From NCBI RefSeq assembly GCF_000724485.1, contig NZ_CP007739.1, positions 2,154,843 through 2,218,842 of the forward strand: a DNA stretch of 64,000 nucleotides, written 5' to 3'. Below are positions 19,089 to 28,951 of the stretch, piece by piece. The notes under the pieces are model-generated. The model ran no database searches, had not been told where the DNA came from, and saw only the letters and a list, made by a program, of their open reading frames with translations. The position numbers and the translations under genes are program-made. The number at the start of each line of letters is the position of its first letter. The first letter of the stretch is position 1. Origin of the DNA: Bacillus methanolicus MGA3. GTDB lineage: Bacteria; Bacillota; Bacilli; Bacillales; Cytobacillaceae.

Positions 19089-19901
19089 TTAACCTAACGG
19101 ATATTCTTTTCTTTCTCCTTTTGAAAAAGTCATGATTGTCTGATAGCCAGTCTCTTTCGCCAAACGAACAGCTTGATCAAAATCTGCGCCAACATGCTCC
19201 GGAACATGGGCATCAGAAGATAAAACAATCGGAATTCCTTTTTCATAACACATTTTTAATAATCTCGGATCCGGATACAGCTCTCCAACTGGCTTTCTAA
19301 GACCGGCTGTACTGATTTCAACACATGTTTTCGATTCAGCTAGAGCGGTTGTCGCCCGATCATATTGTTCCAGCAGGAATTCTTCATTTTCTGGAACATA
19401 TTTAAAAATTTTAACAAGGTCGAGATGTCCGATAATATCAAACAAATTCGATTGAGCAAGTGTGATTACTTGATCAAAATATTTTTTATAAATATCATAC
19501 AAATCCCTTTTATCCCATTCGGTTCTGTACTCTGCAAGGTCAATTCCAAAATCATCAATCCAATGAATGGAACCGATCACATAATCAAACTCGTATTGTT
19601 TTATAAATTTTTCCATTTCTGCATGCTTTCCAGGCGTATAATCCATTTCAATCGACATTTTTACGTCAATTCCCTTTTCCCAAGCTTGATGGAATAATTT
19701 TACATAATCTTCCATATCATAATATCTGCGTTCATTTACCCATGAATTTTGTAAAATATCAGCTGTTTGATAAAAATGATAGGCGTGTTCTGAAATGCCG
19801 AAGTGTTCGATGCCCTTTTCTTTCGCCGTATCAGTGAATTTTTTTAAATAGTCGAGGGTAAGTGTTCCTCTTTCCAAATGATTGTGATAATCTGTCAGCA
19901 T
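19089..19901 (-). CDS. Histidinol-phosphatase-family PHP phosphoesterase (HisJ-like)
   Basis: PHP-domain metallophosphatase of 270 residues. The metal-binding motifs are visible: DYHNHLERG at the N-terminus (about 4-12), SEHAYH (about 39-44), a GSIHWID segment, GHLDLVK (about 160-166) and the late SSDAHVPE motif (about 229-236). These fit the HisJ/YtvP type of histidinol phosphatase, but no his genes are nearby, so the substrate is uncertain. The ATG at 19901 has GAGAGG upstream; a TTG at 19922 is a weaker alternative. It converges on serA. Confidence 0.82.
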   Translation of the reverse strand: MLTDYHNHLERGTLTLDYLKKFTDTAKEKGIEHFGISEHAYHFYQTADILQNSWVNERRYYDMEDYVKLFHQAWEKGIDVKMSIEMDYTPGKHAEMEKFIKQYEFDYVIGSIHWIDDFGIDLAEYRTEWDKRDLYDIYKKYFDQVITLAQSNLFDIIGHLDLVKIFKYVPENEEFLLEQYDRATTALAESKTCVEISTAGLRKPVGELYPDPRLLKMCYEKGIPIVLSSDAHVPEHVGADFDQAVRLAKETGYQTIMTFSKGERKEYPLG

Positions 19902-20063
19902 ATTATCAAAATCCTCTCCCAATTTTTTTACTAATTATACTTTTAAAAAGGGGAAGCAGCAAGAATTATAGTAAAAAAAGAAAGAAGATTATTAAGTTTC
20001 GAAAATTCGCTTTGAAAATTCCTTTTTTCATGCTCATGCACTCTTTCCGATGATTCTCTGCTT

Positions 20064-20639
20064 TCAGCTTGACTGCAGTTTCGTTCGTTTCTTTGAATCA
20101 TCGGTATGAAAAGATACTTGAATAGTTTGCCCAATATCCATTTTTCCAAGAGCCAACTCTGGATTTATTGCATTTTCTTTTTCATAAGTCCATTTATTTT
20201 CGTGTAATTCAAAATGAAGATGGATTCCCGACGAATGCCCTGTATTGCCCATTTCACCAATAATCTGGCCCTGATTCACTTTTTGTCCCTTGGACACATT
20301 TCTCTTCTTCAAGTGAGCATATACCGTTTCAAATTGGTTCGGGTGTTTTATGAATATGACATGTCCATACGTTTCCGAATAATAAGATTTTTCAACGGTT
20401 CCTTTATCTACTGAGAGGACCGGCGACCCATACTCTCCTGCGATATCAATGCCTTTATGTAAACCTTGTCTCGTCCCAAACATATCTGTTACGATGCCTT
20501 CTGCAGGCCATAACCAATGGGTTGTCAGCTCGCCAACTTCCAGTGTATCCGCTTGAGCTAGTTTGCCTCCTAGAAATAATAAGCTTACAAATAAAGCAAT
20601 GATTCCCGCTATTAAAAACCTCTTTATGTAGTCCAGCAT
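20064..20639 (-). CDS. Secreted M23-family metallopeptidase
   Basis: Probable zinc endopeptidase acting on cell-wall peptides. The 191 residues have a signal or anchor helix (about 6-30) and an M23 (LytM) domain with both zinc motifs: HKGID (HxxxD, about 66-70) and HLHFE (HxH, about 140-144), plus the GTVEKSYYSETYGHV strand region. The ATG at 20639 is preceded by AGGAGG; the longer frame to 20726 lacks one. There is no obvious operon partner. The exact substrate and any sporulation role cannot be read from the sequence. The 3' end carries an unusual inverted repeat (see findings). Confidence 0.88.
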   Translation of the reverse strand: MLDYIKRFLIAGIIALFVSLLFLGGKLAQADTLEVGELTTHWLWPAEGIVTDMFGTRQGLHKGIDIAGEYGSPVLSVDKGTVEKSYYSETYGHVIFIKHPNQFETVYAHLKKRNVSKGQKVNQGQIIGEMGNTGHSSGIHLHFELHENKWTYEKENAINPELALGKMDIGQTIQVSFHTDDSKKRTKLQSS

Positions 20640-20778
20640 GTTTTTCCTCCTAACAAATGTACTTTCCCCATTACAATATGACAGCTTGTACTCTGTTAGA
20701 ACGATTGTCAGATTGACAAAGGACATTTGTTAGTATTTGGAGGATTCCATTTTTTAATACAAAACTTTCATGAAAAGA

Positions 20779-20804
20779 AAAAGACTTACCGAGAAAGGTA
20801 AGCC
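20779..20804 (-). terminator. Intrinsic terminator after rsiX
   Basis: GGCTTACC/GGTAAGTC stem with a six-base loop on the minus strand, followed by TTTTTCTTTT. Confidence 0.85.
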
Positions 20805-20806
20805 TC

Positions 20807-22051
20807 TTATTCTTGGATGGACCGCTTATTGGCCGCGACTGGAACTTGAAGTTCTTTTGACAAATCAAACGGTCCTATATTTTTAACAGGAGGATTTTCA
20901 ACCTTGACAGCTTTATAGCCGAAATTTTTTGCCGTCAACAAAATCGCTTCAATGGAATACACCATTTCCTGAATATCAGTTACATTCGAGGATTTAGAAA
21001 GAAAAATAGATAATATGCCATTATTATTTGGTACCACTTTTTTAAATTGCCATTCTTCTGGAAGTGAAGGTTTAAGCTGGTGCGTTGCAATTTCTTTTCT
21101 CATTGCCGCAAACGCTTCATCAATCGACTTATATTTATCCGGTGTAGGAACAATAAAAGGTCTTTTTCCTCTGGTTGGGTAAAAAAACAGATAACCATGT
21201 GCAGGGCTATTTGATTTTTCTACATCAAGCTCTGTAATTTCATCGTTTCCTAAAACGATTCCCTTCTCCTTCTCGGTTGTGAATGTTATCTTTTCTACTT
21301 TGTCATCGAAAGCAAAAGAGTCTAGAAGAGAACTTGTAAACATCTCTTCACTTGATGAACCGGAACCGTATTGGTGATCTCGAGGAACATCAACATTTAA
21401 AACCTTATTGAGAGAGTCATAAGTAAGATTTGCATGCAATGGGTAAAAATCACTAAGGCCCCATTCTTTTTCTTTTAGCTTTGCCATCGTTTCCTTATAT
21501 TGATCAAACCAAGATTTATTGTCTTCTTTTTGAACTAGAACACTGACCGGAACAATGTTTTGGCCATTTGTGTCCGGTATCGCATACGTCAGCAATTCTT
21601 TTCCTTGTAAATCTTCTTCGTATACTGCAGTACGTTCAACATCATCTGCCGGCGATTTTTGTGCATTCTTGCTGCTGAAGCGATTATTCGAATCGGCTTC
21701 AAACTTTACATGATTGTTTTTGTGGGCAGAAACATCATCTTTCTTGTCCACCGTAGCTGCCGTACGATCATTGCCAGCCATTTCCATGTTTTCTTTAGAA
21801 GCAGCTGAATTCAGACTTATTTTCTGTTCCGGCGACTCCTGCCAATTGATTAAATTAGGAGCAAGAATTATAAATATAATAACAGCGGCTAAAGCAGCAA
21901 GACTGGGCATAATCCAAATTTGTCTTTTCCTCTTTTTTGTCTTCAAAGCAATATTTTGATAGATGTCGCGCGGATCACGATTATCGGATATTTTCGGCAG
22001 CTGCAAAAGCAATTCTTCAAGTTCTTTATCGGTCCACACTGACTTTCTCAC
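20807..22051 (-). CDS. rsiX: Anti-sigma-X factor RsiX
   Basis: Membrane protein that sequesters the ECF sigma factor SigX. The 414 residues begin with a short cytoplasmic anti-sigma region (about 1-45, VWTDKELEELLLQLPKI), then one transmembrane helix (about 47-65), and a large extracytoplasmic domain with the Pro/Asp-rich segments typical of RsiX. It uses a GTG start with GGGAGG upstream and overlaps the sigX 3' end by 26 bp, consistent with coupled expression. It is somewhat longer than the B. subtilis protein (about 368 residues). Confidence 0.92.
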   Translation of the reverse strand: MRKSVWTDKELEELLLQLPKISDNRDPRDIYQNIALKTKKRKRQIWIMPSLAALAAVIIFIILAPNLINWQESPEQKISLNSAASKENMEMAGNDRTAATVDKKDDVSAHKNNHVKFEADSNNRFSSKNAQKSPADDVERTAVYEEDLQGKELLTYAIPDTNGQNIVPVSVLVQKEDNKSWFDQYKETMAKLKEKEWGLSDFYPLHANLTYDSLNKVLNVDVPRDHQYGSGSSSEEMFTSSLLDSFAFDDKVEKITFTTEKEKGIVLGNDEITELDVEKSNSPAHGYLFFYPTRGKRPFIVPTPDKYKSIDEAFAAMRKEIATHQLKPSLPEEWQFKKVVPNNNGILSIFLSKSSNVTDIQEMVYSIEAILLTAKNFGYKAVKVENPPVKNIGPFDLSKELQVPVAANKRSIQE

Positions 22052-22577
22052 GACTCTCCACCTCCCTTTCGACTAATTCTTCCATTTCTTTTTTCAATAT
22101 TTTCAGTGCCCTGTGCTGAGTCGTTTTTACTTTGCTTTCAGTCCAGCCTAAAGCTTCAGCTGTTTCTGCTATAGATAACTCATGAAGATAGCGCATAACG
22201 ATAACCATTCTCTGATCAACTGAACATTTATCAAGACAATCATATAGAGAGCGGATTTCTTCATTCTGTATAGCAATTTCTTCAGGTATTGGATGTTCGT
22301 CTTTTACTTGCTGCGTTGACCAATCAAACTTCTTCATTAACCGCTGTTTCCATCCCTTTTGTTTTCGAAAAAAATCAATTGCTACATTTCTTGCAATAGA
22401 AAAAAGCCATGTTTTTTCACTGCTTTTCCCTTCAAACCGTTTATATGACTTTAATACTCTTATATAAACCTCTTGAACAAGATCTTCTGCTAATTCACGA
22501 TTTTTTACCATATAATATAAAAATTGAAAAACATCCTGATGATATTTAGAATAAAGTTCTTCAAAAACGGAGTCCAT
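22026..22577 (-). CDS. sigX: ECF RNA polymerase sigma factor SigX
   Basis: Extracytoplasmic-function sigma factor controlling cell-surface charge and lipid genes in B. subtilis. The 183 residues contain region 2 (YHQDVFQFLYYMVKNRELAEDLVQE through WLFSIARNVAIDFFRKQ, about 11-78) and region 4 (VDQRMVIVMRYLHELSIAETAEALGWTESKVKT, about 120-152). The ATG at 22577 has GGGGAGGAG upstream; the 51-codon extension is not supported and would run over the promoter. It is co-transcribed with rsiX from an autoregulatory promoter. Confidence 0.94.
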   Translation of the reverse strand: MDSVFEELYSKYHQDVFQFLYYMVKNRELAEDLVQEVYIRVLKSYKRFEGKSSEKTWLFSIARNVAIDFFRKQKGWKQRLMKKFDWSTQQVKDEHPIPEEIAIQNEEIRSLYDCLDKCSVDQRMVIVMRYLHELSIAETAEALGWTESKVKTTQHRALKILKKEMEELVEREVESREKVSVDR

Positions 22578-22604
22578 CGATTCTCCTCCCCGTTCAAAAC
22601 AATA

Positions 22605-22631
22605 GTCGATATCTATATACGAAAAGTTACA
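22605..22631 (-). promoter_or_regulatory. Autoregulatory sigma-X (ECF) promoter
   Basis: On the minus strand TGTAAC at 22626-22631, a 17-bp spacer and CGAC at 22605-22608. This is the ECF/sigma-X consensus, about 28 bp before the sigX start. It supports the shorter SigX start. Confidence 0.85.
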
Positions 22632-22720
22632 TCTATAAATATAGACTTTTTCAAGCAAAAAAGAAAGAGGATAATAGGTAATTCTTTCCTCAAACTTTTT
22701 ATTAAAGGTGCACTTTTCCA

Positions 22721-22751
22721 CAAAAAACAACCTCTGCCATTAAGACAGAGG
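22721..22751 (-). terminator. Intrinsic terminator after resE
   Basis: CCTCTG/CAGAGG stem on the minus strand followed by TTGTTTTTTG. Confidence 0.8.
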
Positions 22752-22812
22752 CTGCTTAAAAATAGAAACCGCGTTTCCCGTGAATCAAGACTAATCGGCA
22801 TAAATCAAGAAA

Positions 22813-24594
22813 TTACTCGATATTTCGAGGAATCATAAAGGAAAATGTCGTGCCGTGGCCTAGTTTGCTTCGAACAGATATATGACCTTTATGGGCATCG
22901 ATAATATGTTTTGCGATCGAAAGTCCGAGTCCTGTACCGGATCCACGTGTTCTGGCCTTATCTGCTTTATAAAAACGCTCGAATACAAACGGCAAATCTT
23001 CCTTCGGAATACCAGAACCTGAATCGCTAACTTCAACGTGCAGACCACGTTCATCAGTATCCACTATAACTGTTACAAATCCTTTTTCCGGGGTGTGCTT
23101 AATCGCATTGTCGATTAAATTTGTTAAGACTTGTTCGATTCGGTCGGGATCAAAACGGTATGTTGTATGATTATTGTTTAATTTGAAACTTAACTGAATA
23201 TTTTTTTCTTTTGCTAAACCTTGAAACTTCTTGATGATCCTAAGAATATACGGCTCAATAACTACTTCTTCGATTTTAAGTTGAAGATGACCTGCTTCCA
23301 TTCTGGCAAGATCCAATAATTCATTAACGAGGCGTCCCATTCGCAATGATTCATCATATATGACTTTCGCCATTTCTTTTATCTCTTCATCCGTACTTGC
23401 CATTCCATCAACAATGGCTTCACTGTACCCCTGCATCAACGAAATTGGAGTCCTCAATTCGTGTGAAACATTGGCAATAAAATCATTTCTGAGTTTATCC
23501 AGTTTCCGCTCTTCTGTCATATCCCTGATAACTGCTACAGCGCCGCGAATATACTTATTGTTATAAAGCGGACTCACAATAAGAACCCAAAAGCGACCTT
23601 GGATTGAAATTTCTCCAATTTGCTCTTTTTCAGTATTTACGGCCTTTTGAAATAATTCCATTACTTCGGAAGGAACTGCCTCTTTGTTCGGATGAGTATC
23701 ATTCTGTTCAAAATACCAATTTTGCAAAAAACGATCCGCAGGCGGATTAGTGATCAAGATCGTACCGTCGCGATTAAACGTAATAACACCATCTGCCATA
23801 CTGCTTAATATGCTAGCCAGCTGTTCTTTTTCCTGGCTTAATGCATTCATATTAAACTTTAACTGTCTGCCCATTTGATTAAAGGCAGTCGCAAGTTCAC
23901 CAATTTCATCATGGGTCAGAATCGGTACTTTTGTATCAAACTTACCACGCGCCACCTCAAATGCTGCTTCACGCATCTTCCTCAATGGGGAAGTTATTCT
24001 CGTTATGAGGAAAAACGCAAAAATCGTTGTTAAGACAATCGCAACTCCAGCAACAAGAATAATAAACTTTGTTGTTGTACGGGTCGTCTCTTGCATAACC
24101 TCAAGAGACTGGTAAATAAATACAGCCCCTTTTTCATTATCAAACTGAAGCGGAACACCAATGATTAAAATTTGTGTTCTTTCACCATCTTTGCCTTTCT
24201 TCGGTGGAGTATAAATGCTCTTAACAAATTTTTTTCCTTGAAAAACAGGAGATAAATTCTTATCATTCAAGAAAACTTTAAGAGGCAAATGTTGTCCCGA
24301 TTTCGTATTAGGCGAAAAATAAGCATGGTCTTTATCTCTTATAACAACTGCCTTAGTCACTTCATCAATCATTTCCCAGGAGATTTCAAGGCTTAAATCG
24401 AATTCTTCAGGGGCATGTTCTTCAAGAACCCGAGAAATTCTATTTGCCGTTTTCGTTAATCCTTTTTCAGTTTCTTCAATATGATAGTTTTCAAAAAAGC
24501 CAAGAAGCATGACTGTGAGAATAAATAAAACAAAGGAAACCAGCAAAATGATGGTAATCCATAGCTTACCAACTACACTACGTAAAAACATCAT
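22813..24594 (-). CDS. resE: Sensor histidine kinase ResE
   Basis: Membrane sensor kinase of the ResDE system governing aerobic/anaerobic respiration and nitric-oxide response. The 593 residues comprise TM1 (about 10-32), an extracytoplasmic domain (about 33-175), TM2 (about 177-197), HAMP (about 198-250), PAS (about 255-360), a HisKA domain with the phospho-acceptor His378 in NVSHELRTP, and an HATPase domain with N-box (NLIDNAIKHT), SDSGSGIP, and GTGLGLSI boxes. The start overlaps the resD stop (ATGA). All catalytic boxes are intact. Confidence 0.96.
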   Translation of the reverse strand: MMFLRSVVGKLWITIILLVSFVLFILTVMLLGFFENYHIEETEKGLTKTANRISRVLEEHAPEEFDLSLEISWEMIDEVTKAVVIRDKDHAYFSPNTKSGQHLPLKVFLNDKNLSPVFQGKKFVKSIYTPPKKGKDGERTQILIIGVPLQFDNEKGAVFIYQSLEVMQETTRTTTKFIILVAGVAIVLTTIFAFFLITRITSPLRKMREAAFEVARGKFDTKVPILTHDEIGELATAFNQMGRQLKFNMNALSQEKEQLASILSSMADGVITFNRDGTILITNPPADRFLQNWYFEQNDTHPNKEAVPSEVMELFQKAVNTEKEQIGEISIQGRFWVLIVSPLYNNKYIRGAVAVIRDMTEERKLDKLRNDFIANVSHELRTPISLMQGYSEAIVDGMASTDEEIKEMAKVIYDESLRMGRLVNELLDLARMEAGHLQLKIEEVVIEPYILRIIKKFQGLAKEKNIQLSFKLNNNHTTYRFDPDRIEQVLTNLIDNAIKHTPEKGFVTVIVDTDERGLHVEVSDSGSGIPKEDLPFVFERFYKADKARTRGSGTGLGLSIAKHIIDAHKGHISVRSKLGHGTTFSFMIPRNIE

Positions 24595-25307
24595 TCATTG
24601 ACAACCTCAAACTTATAGCCTACTCCCCAGACTGTGACAATCATCTTCGCAGCCTGTTCAGATACTTTATTCAATTTTTCACGCAATCTTTTTACGTGTG
24701 TATCTACTGTTCTTAAGTCTCCAAAGAACTCATAATGCCATACTTCTTTTAAAAGCTGTTCCCTGTCAAATACCTTATCAGGTGATTTTGCCAAGAAGTG
24801 TAATAATTCATATTCCTTTGGAGTCAAGCTGACTTCTTTTCCGTCAGCAACAACACGGTGTGCATCGTTATCAATCGTTAAATGAGGGAATACAATAATA
24901 TCTTTTGTTGTTGTATCTGTTTGCAAGTAGCTAGTATTAGAAGATCTGCGCAACAAAGCTTTAACCCTGAGCACTACTTCCCGAGGGCTGAAAGGTTTTA
25001 CAATATAGTCGTCTGTACCAACTTCAAAGCCCTGAACCCTGTTCACTTCTTCTCCTTTTGCCGTTAACATTATCACAGGAGTAGCTTTTTTCTCCCTTAA
25101 TTCCTTGCAAACTTGAATCCCGTCTTTTCCAGGCATCATCAGGTCAAGTAGAATTAAATCATAGTCATTTTCGAGGGCTTTCGCTAATGCTTCATTGCCG
25201 TCTTCTGCTTCTTCAATGAGATAGTTCTCTCTCTCCAAATACATTTTCAGCAGGCGTCTGATTCTTTCCTCATCATCAACAACTAAAATTTTAACATCTT
25301 TTTCCAT
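24591..25307 (-). CDS. resD: Response regulator ResD
   Basis: OmpR/PhoB-type response regulator of 238 residues. The receiver domain has the acidic pair D11/D12, phospho-acceptor D55 (LLDLMMPG) and the conserved lysine in VKPFSPRE. The C-terminal winged helix (about 130-235) has LTPKEYELLHFLA and the RTVDTHVKRLREKL recognition segment. In B. subtilis it activates resABC, hmp, fnr, ctaA and other respiratory genes; hmp and resABC are both in this window. GGGGG lies upstream of the ATG. It follows the resC terminator, so resDE can be transcribed separately. Confidence 0.96.
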   Translation of the reverse strand: MEKDVKILVVDDEERIRRLLKMYLERENYLIEEAEDGNEALAKALENDYDLILLDLMMPGKDGIQVCKELREKKATPVIMLTAKGEEVNRVQGFEVGTDDYIVKPFSPREVVLRVKALLRRSSNTSYLQTDTTTKDIIVFPHLTIDNDAHRVVADGKEVSLTPKEYELLHFLAKSPDKVFDREQLLKEVWHYEFFGDLRTVDTHVKRLREKLNKVSEQAAKMIVTVWGVGYKFEVVNE

Positions 25308-25356
25308 AACTATATCCCCCTTACAGATTGATTTATTAGTATCGTGATAATGTTAC

Positions 25357-25390
25357 AAAAAAGCCCCCACTCCGGTGAAAGTGAAGGCTT
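25357..25390 (-). terminator. Intrinsic terminator between resC and resD
   Basis: AGCCTTCACT/AGTGGGGGCT stem with two G-U pairs on the minus strand and a T-run. It separates resABC from resDE. Confidence 0.75.
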
Positions 25391-25408
25391 TCTAACAGCG
25401 AATTGCCG

Positions 25409-26590
25409 TTAAGTGCCTGCGTAAGAATGCAGCCCGGCAATAACAAGGTTAACTGCGATTAGATTAAACATTATGATTACAAACCCGATTACAGCAAGCC
25501 AGGCAGACTTTTCACCGTGCCAGCCTTTTGAAAGGCGGAGATGCAAAAAAGCTGCATAAAACAACCATGTAATAAGAGCCCAAACTTCTTTCGGATCCCA
25601 GCCCCAAAATCTTGTCCACGCAATTTGCGCCCAGATCATCGCAAAAATCAAGGCACCGAGTGTAAACACCGGAAATCCGATCAACACAGAACGATACCCG
25701 ATTTCATCAACTAGATCCAAATTGACATTTTTAACGAGTGGCTGTAAAGCAGCTGCAATCCGCCTCCGCAAAATTAAGCGGATTAGACCATATAAGACGA
25801 TTCCCGCTCCAAACGACCAAATCACTGTGTTTAATTTTTTTGCGTTAATGATTGCCGGCATTTCAACAAGCGGTTCAAACTTGCCCTTTGTGACAAGTTC
25901 ACCTTTGTGCGGTCCGGTAATTGCAGGCATTGTATAATCGACTGTTGCTTCATTACCGTTTTTATCAATCCAATGAAAAGTGGCTTTATAATTTGCCATA
26001 GAAAATGCAGTTGAAACTACAACAAATCCGAGTGTGACGATTAACCCAAACATAACGGCTTCCAGCCAAAACGTCCTCTTGCTTCCTTTCGATTGATCGA
26101 CTGACTTCACTAGATAGATCAGTCCTGCAGCAAAACTTATAGAAAGAATTGCTTCGCCGAGCGCAGCCGTCGTCACATGTATATGTAGCCAGTCGCTTTG
26201 AAGCGCAGGAATTAACGGAGTTATATCCCTCGGAAACATGCTTGCATAGGCAATAATCAATACTGCTACAGGAAGCGTAAATACGCCTAAAAGAGACGTT
26301 TTATAAATGAAATAAATAACGATAAAAGCAAATACAAGGCACATACCAAAGAAAGTCGTAAACTCGAACAGATTGCTGACAGGAGCATGTCCAGCAGCAA
26401 TCCACCTCGTTATAAAATACCCTAATTGGGAAAGAAAACCGATAATCGTTATCCCGAGGCCGATTTTCGCCCAGCGGTTTGTACCTTTATCAACAGATCT
26501 TTTATCTTTAATAGAGCCAGCGAAAAACACAATAGCAACTAAATAGAGAATAAATGCCGTATATAGCAAATTAGAGCTGAGTGCTGCCAC
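25409..26590 (-). CDS. resC: Cytochrome c biogenesis protein ResC (CcsA/CcsB type)
   Basis: Membrane protein of System II cytochrome c maturation that, with ResB, moves and attaches haem to apocytochromes outside the membrane. The 393 residues form about eight transmembrane helices and contain the tryptophan-rich haem motif WGWDPKEVW (about 341-349) with conserved histidines before and after. The start is GTG with AGGAGGG upstream, 11 bp after resB. Length and motif match the family. Confidence 0.95.
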   Translation of the reverse strand: MAALSSNLLYTAFILYLVAIVFFAGSIKDKRSVDKGTNRWAKIGLGITIIGFLSQLGYFITRWIAAGHAPVSNLFEFTTFFGMCLVFAFIVIYFIYKTSLLGVFTLPVAVLIIAYASMFPRDITPLIPALQSDWLHIHVTTAALGEAILSISFAAGLIYLVKSVDQSKGSKRTFWLEAVMFGLIVTLGFVVVSTAFSMANYKATFHWIDKNGNEATVDYTMPAITGPHKGELVTKGKFEPLVEMPAIINAKKLNTVIWSFGAGIVLYGLIRLILRRRIAAALQPLVKNVNLDLVDEIGYRSVLIGFPVFTLGALIFAMIWAQIAWTRFWGWDPKEVWALITWLFYAAFLHLRLSKGWHGEKSAWLAVIGFVIIMFNLIAVNLVIAGLHSYAGT

Positions 26591-26601
26591 TTGGTTCCCT
26601 C

Positions 26602-28230
26602 CTAATTTTTAGTGTCGGAATGCAGCTGATCTTCCGGTTCGTTTATTCCAGTGTCAGCAAATACCGTTTGTATTTCTCTTTTAAGGCCGTGCCAGTTTTT
26701 ATTTGTATGGGCAGCCACCCATACTTCATCACCTATTTTTCGAATCCATATCCGGCGGTGATTCCAGTACGCTCCTTGCACAACACCTATCATAAAAATA
26801 ACACCGCCAAGGCTAATGATCCAGAGCGTCGAATCTTTTCGAACCGTTAAACCTGAAACATTTTTCGTTTCAATTCCGTTAAATGCCATTTTATATTCAT
26901 TATTTCCAAAAGGCTCAATCGTTTGCCGTATCGCAACAAAACTTACTTCTCCCTTTGGCTTATCAGGTGCGTACATTTTAAAAACAAAAGCAGGATTGTT
27001 AGGAATCTTTGATTTCGTTACAGGCTTATTGTTCTCATCAAATTCAAAATCAGGAAAATAGCTTAACAGCTCAACGGAATATCCATTTCCTAAATCATAT
27101 TTTGTTTTAGGGTTATATAAGTCAATTGTAACTGTTCCATAACTCTTTTTCGTTTTCTTGTTAATCAAACTAAATGACATTTTATTTAATTCATCTAACT
27201 TGTAGTCAACTTGATAGATAGCAAAATCATCAAATTTCAGGGGCTTATTAACACGAATTTTATAGTCTTCTACTTTTTTGAGTTCAGGCTTTTCTCCCGC
27301 TACTGTATTACCCTTTTTCTTATAAAGAGTAACATCAGATTGATATTTTTTTACAACCATTCCAGCCCGGTCGATTGCTTCTTTAAATACTTCATTGTCT
27401 TTATCTTTATTATAAAGTTCTAGTGAAAATTTATTGTTGTGTAAATAGTACTTTCCGTTTGTTTCAGGGATCACCTTCGTTTCCCCTTCACGAACCCAAA
27501 GGACCTCGTCAACATACATCCCTGGGACAAATCGAAGCATTGCACCAATTAAGAAAATAATCAAGCCGACATGATTGACATACGGTCCCCACCGAGAAAA
27601 ACGGCCTTTTTCAGCAAGAATATTACCATTTTCTTCTCTAATATTGTATCGTCTTTTTTTCAGCCTTTCTTTTACTTTCTCATATGTTTCATCACTTACA
27701 TCGGCAGCATCTGTAATACCAAATACTCGCTGACGCTTCAAGAATTCTTCGTGTCTAGTAACTCGCTGTTTTTTGAGAGCACGATACAACGGAACTACCC
27801 TGTCCAAACTGCAGATCACAAGTGAAATTCCGATCGAAGCGATTAAGGCAAGATACCACCATGAACTATATAAATTATGAAATCCTAGTTCATAATAAAT
27901 TTTACCAAACCAGCCATATTGATCCTCATAATATTCTGAGGCCGGCATAACCGGTGGAATGTACATTTCCTGAGGCAAAATCGTTCCTATTGCGGAAGCA
28001 ATCAATGTAATAACAATCAGCGTAACTCCGACCTTTACGGACGAGAAAAAATTCCATATTTTATCAATGATCGTTTTATTATACGTTTGTGAGCGCCTTG
28101 CGCTTCCCTCATAACGCATATCAACAATTGTTTTATCATTCTCCAGTTCACCGAGTGCTTTTCCGCAAGCTTCGCATAATACGGTGCCGTGCGGATTTAC
28201 GTGCCCGCATTCACATTTTACTTGATTCAT
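26602..28230 (-). CDS. resB: Cytochrome c biogenesis protein ResB
   Basis: System II cytochrome c synthesis protein of 542 residues. A short N-terminal zinc-ribbon-like pair of CxC/CxxC cysteines (CECGH...CEACGKA, about 5-24) precedes the ResB-family body. Transmembrane helices are seen at about 66-88, 120-140 and 209-229, then a large extracytoplasmic domain and a last helix near 475-495. It works as a complex with ResC, with ResA keeping the haem-site cysteines reduced. It is in the resA-resB-resC order, 20 bp after resA. Confidence 0.95.
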   Translation of the reverse strand: MNQVKCECGHVNPHGTVLCEACGKALGELENDKTIVDMRYEGSARRSQTYNKTIIDKIWNFFSSVKVGVTLIVITLIASAIGTILPQEMYIPPVMPASEYYEDQYGWFGKIYYELGFHNLYSSWWYLALIASIGISLVICSLDRVVPLYRALKKQRVTRHEEFLKRQRVFGITDAADVSDETYEKVKERLKKRRYNIREENGNILAEKGRFSRWGPYVNHVGLIIFLIGAMLRFVPGMYVDEVLWVREGETKVIPETNGKYYLHNNKFSLELYNKDKDNEVFKEAIDRAGMVVKKYQSDVTLYKKKGNTVAGEKPELKKVEDYKIRVNKPLKFDDFAIYQVDYKLDELNKMSFSLINKKTKKSYGTVTIDLYNPKTKYDLGNGYSVELLSYFPDFEFDENNKPVTKSKIPNNPAFVFKMYAPDKPKGEVSFVAIRQTIEPFGNNEYKMAFNGIETKNVSGLTVRKDSTLWIISLGGVIFMIGVVQGAYWNHRRIWIRKIGDEVWVAAHTNKNWHGLKREIQTVFADTGINEPEDQLHSDTKN

Positions 28231-28250
28231 ATATAAAAACTCCCTGTAAC

Positions 28251-28775
28251 TTATGGTTTAATTTGCTCCATAAAATCATTAACCATTTTTTCGGTAAGTT
28301 CACCTTTGTGATATTTAATCACTTTTCCATCCTTATCAATCAGAAAAGTTGCCGGAAGGGGATCTATTCTATATGCAGATTGAACATCCCCGCTTTTATC
28401 GTTCAAAATCGGAAAATCCAACTTATAAGTTTCTGCAAATTTCTTCACAGCAAAATCAGATTCACCTACATTTACTGCCAATACTTGGACGCCCTTTTCT
28501 TTGAATTTATTGTATTGGCGATTAATAAATGGCATTTCTTCTTCGCACGGTTTACACCACGTTCCCCAAAAATTCAAAAACACGCCTTTGCCCTTATAAT
28601 CGGAAAGACGGTGTTTTTTACCGTTTAAATCTGTTAACACAAAATCTGGGGCTTTTTCGCCAATCACTACTTTTTCAATTTCATCTTTTTTAAAGTTCTC
28701 ATAGAGTGTATAGGCAACAGCAGCCCCAAGTACAATTAAAATCAATGTTCGAAGAACTAAACGCTGTTTTTTCAT
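28251..28775 (-). CDS. resA: Thiol-disulfide oxidoreductase ResA
   Basis: Membrane-anchored extracytoplasmic thioredoxin-like protein that reduces the CxxCH cysteines of apocytochrome c. The 174 residues have one N-terminal membrane helix (about 9-25) and a TlpA-like fold with the active site WCKPCEEE (Cys74 and Cys77, the same numbers as in B. subtilis ResA). The ATG is preceded by GGAGGG. First gene of the resABC operon. Confidence 0.96.
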   Translation of the reverse strand: MKKQRLVLRTLILIVLGAAVAYTLYENFKKDEIEKVVIGEKAPDFVLTDLNGKKHRLSDYKGKGVFLNFWGTWCKPCEEEMPFINRQYNKFKEKGVQVLAVNVGESDFAVKKFAETYKLDFPILNDKSGDVQSAYRIDPLPATFLIDKDGKVIKYHKGELTEKMVNDFMEQIKP

Positions 28776-28910
28776 GATTACCCTCCATATTCTAAAAGTG
28801 CAAGCACATTCGGAATAAGCATGCTAGGTTATATGTAAAAGACACACAAAAGGTTATTCATAACATTTCATTTTATTATAACATTTTCCATGATAGACAC
28901 ATTGTTTATA

Positions 28911-28949
28911 AAAAAAGGAAAGTGTGAAAGTTATATGAACTTTCCGCAC
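28911..28949 (-). terminator. Intrinsic terminator after rluB
   Basis: GTG..GAAAGTT/AACTTTC.CAC stem on the minus strand, followed by a pyrimidine-rich TTTCCTTTTTTT tract. Confidence 0.65.
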
Positions 28950-28951
28950 GT

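Noticed and set aside
22578..22730. 51-codon extension of sigX
   Set aside because: It runs across the autoregulatory promoter and lacks a binding site.
28089..28628. 179-residue plus-strand open frame
   Set aside because: It is a shadow of resA/resB on the other strand, with unusual composition and no binding site.
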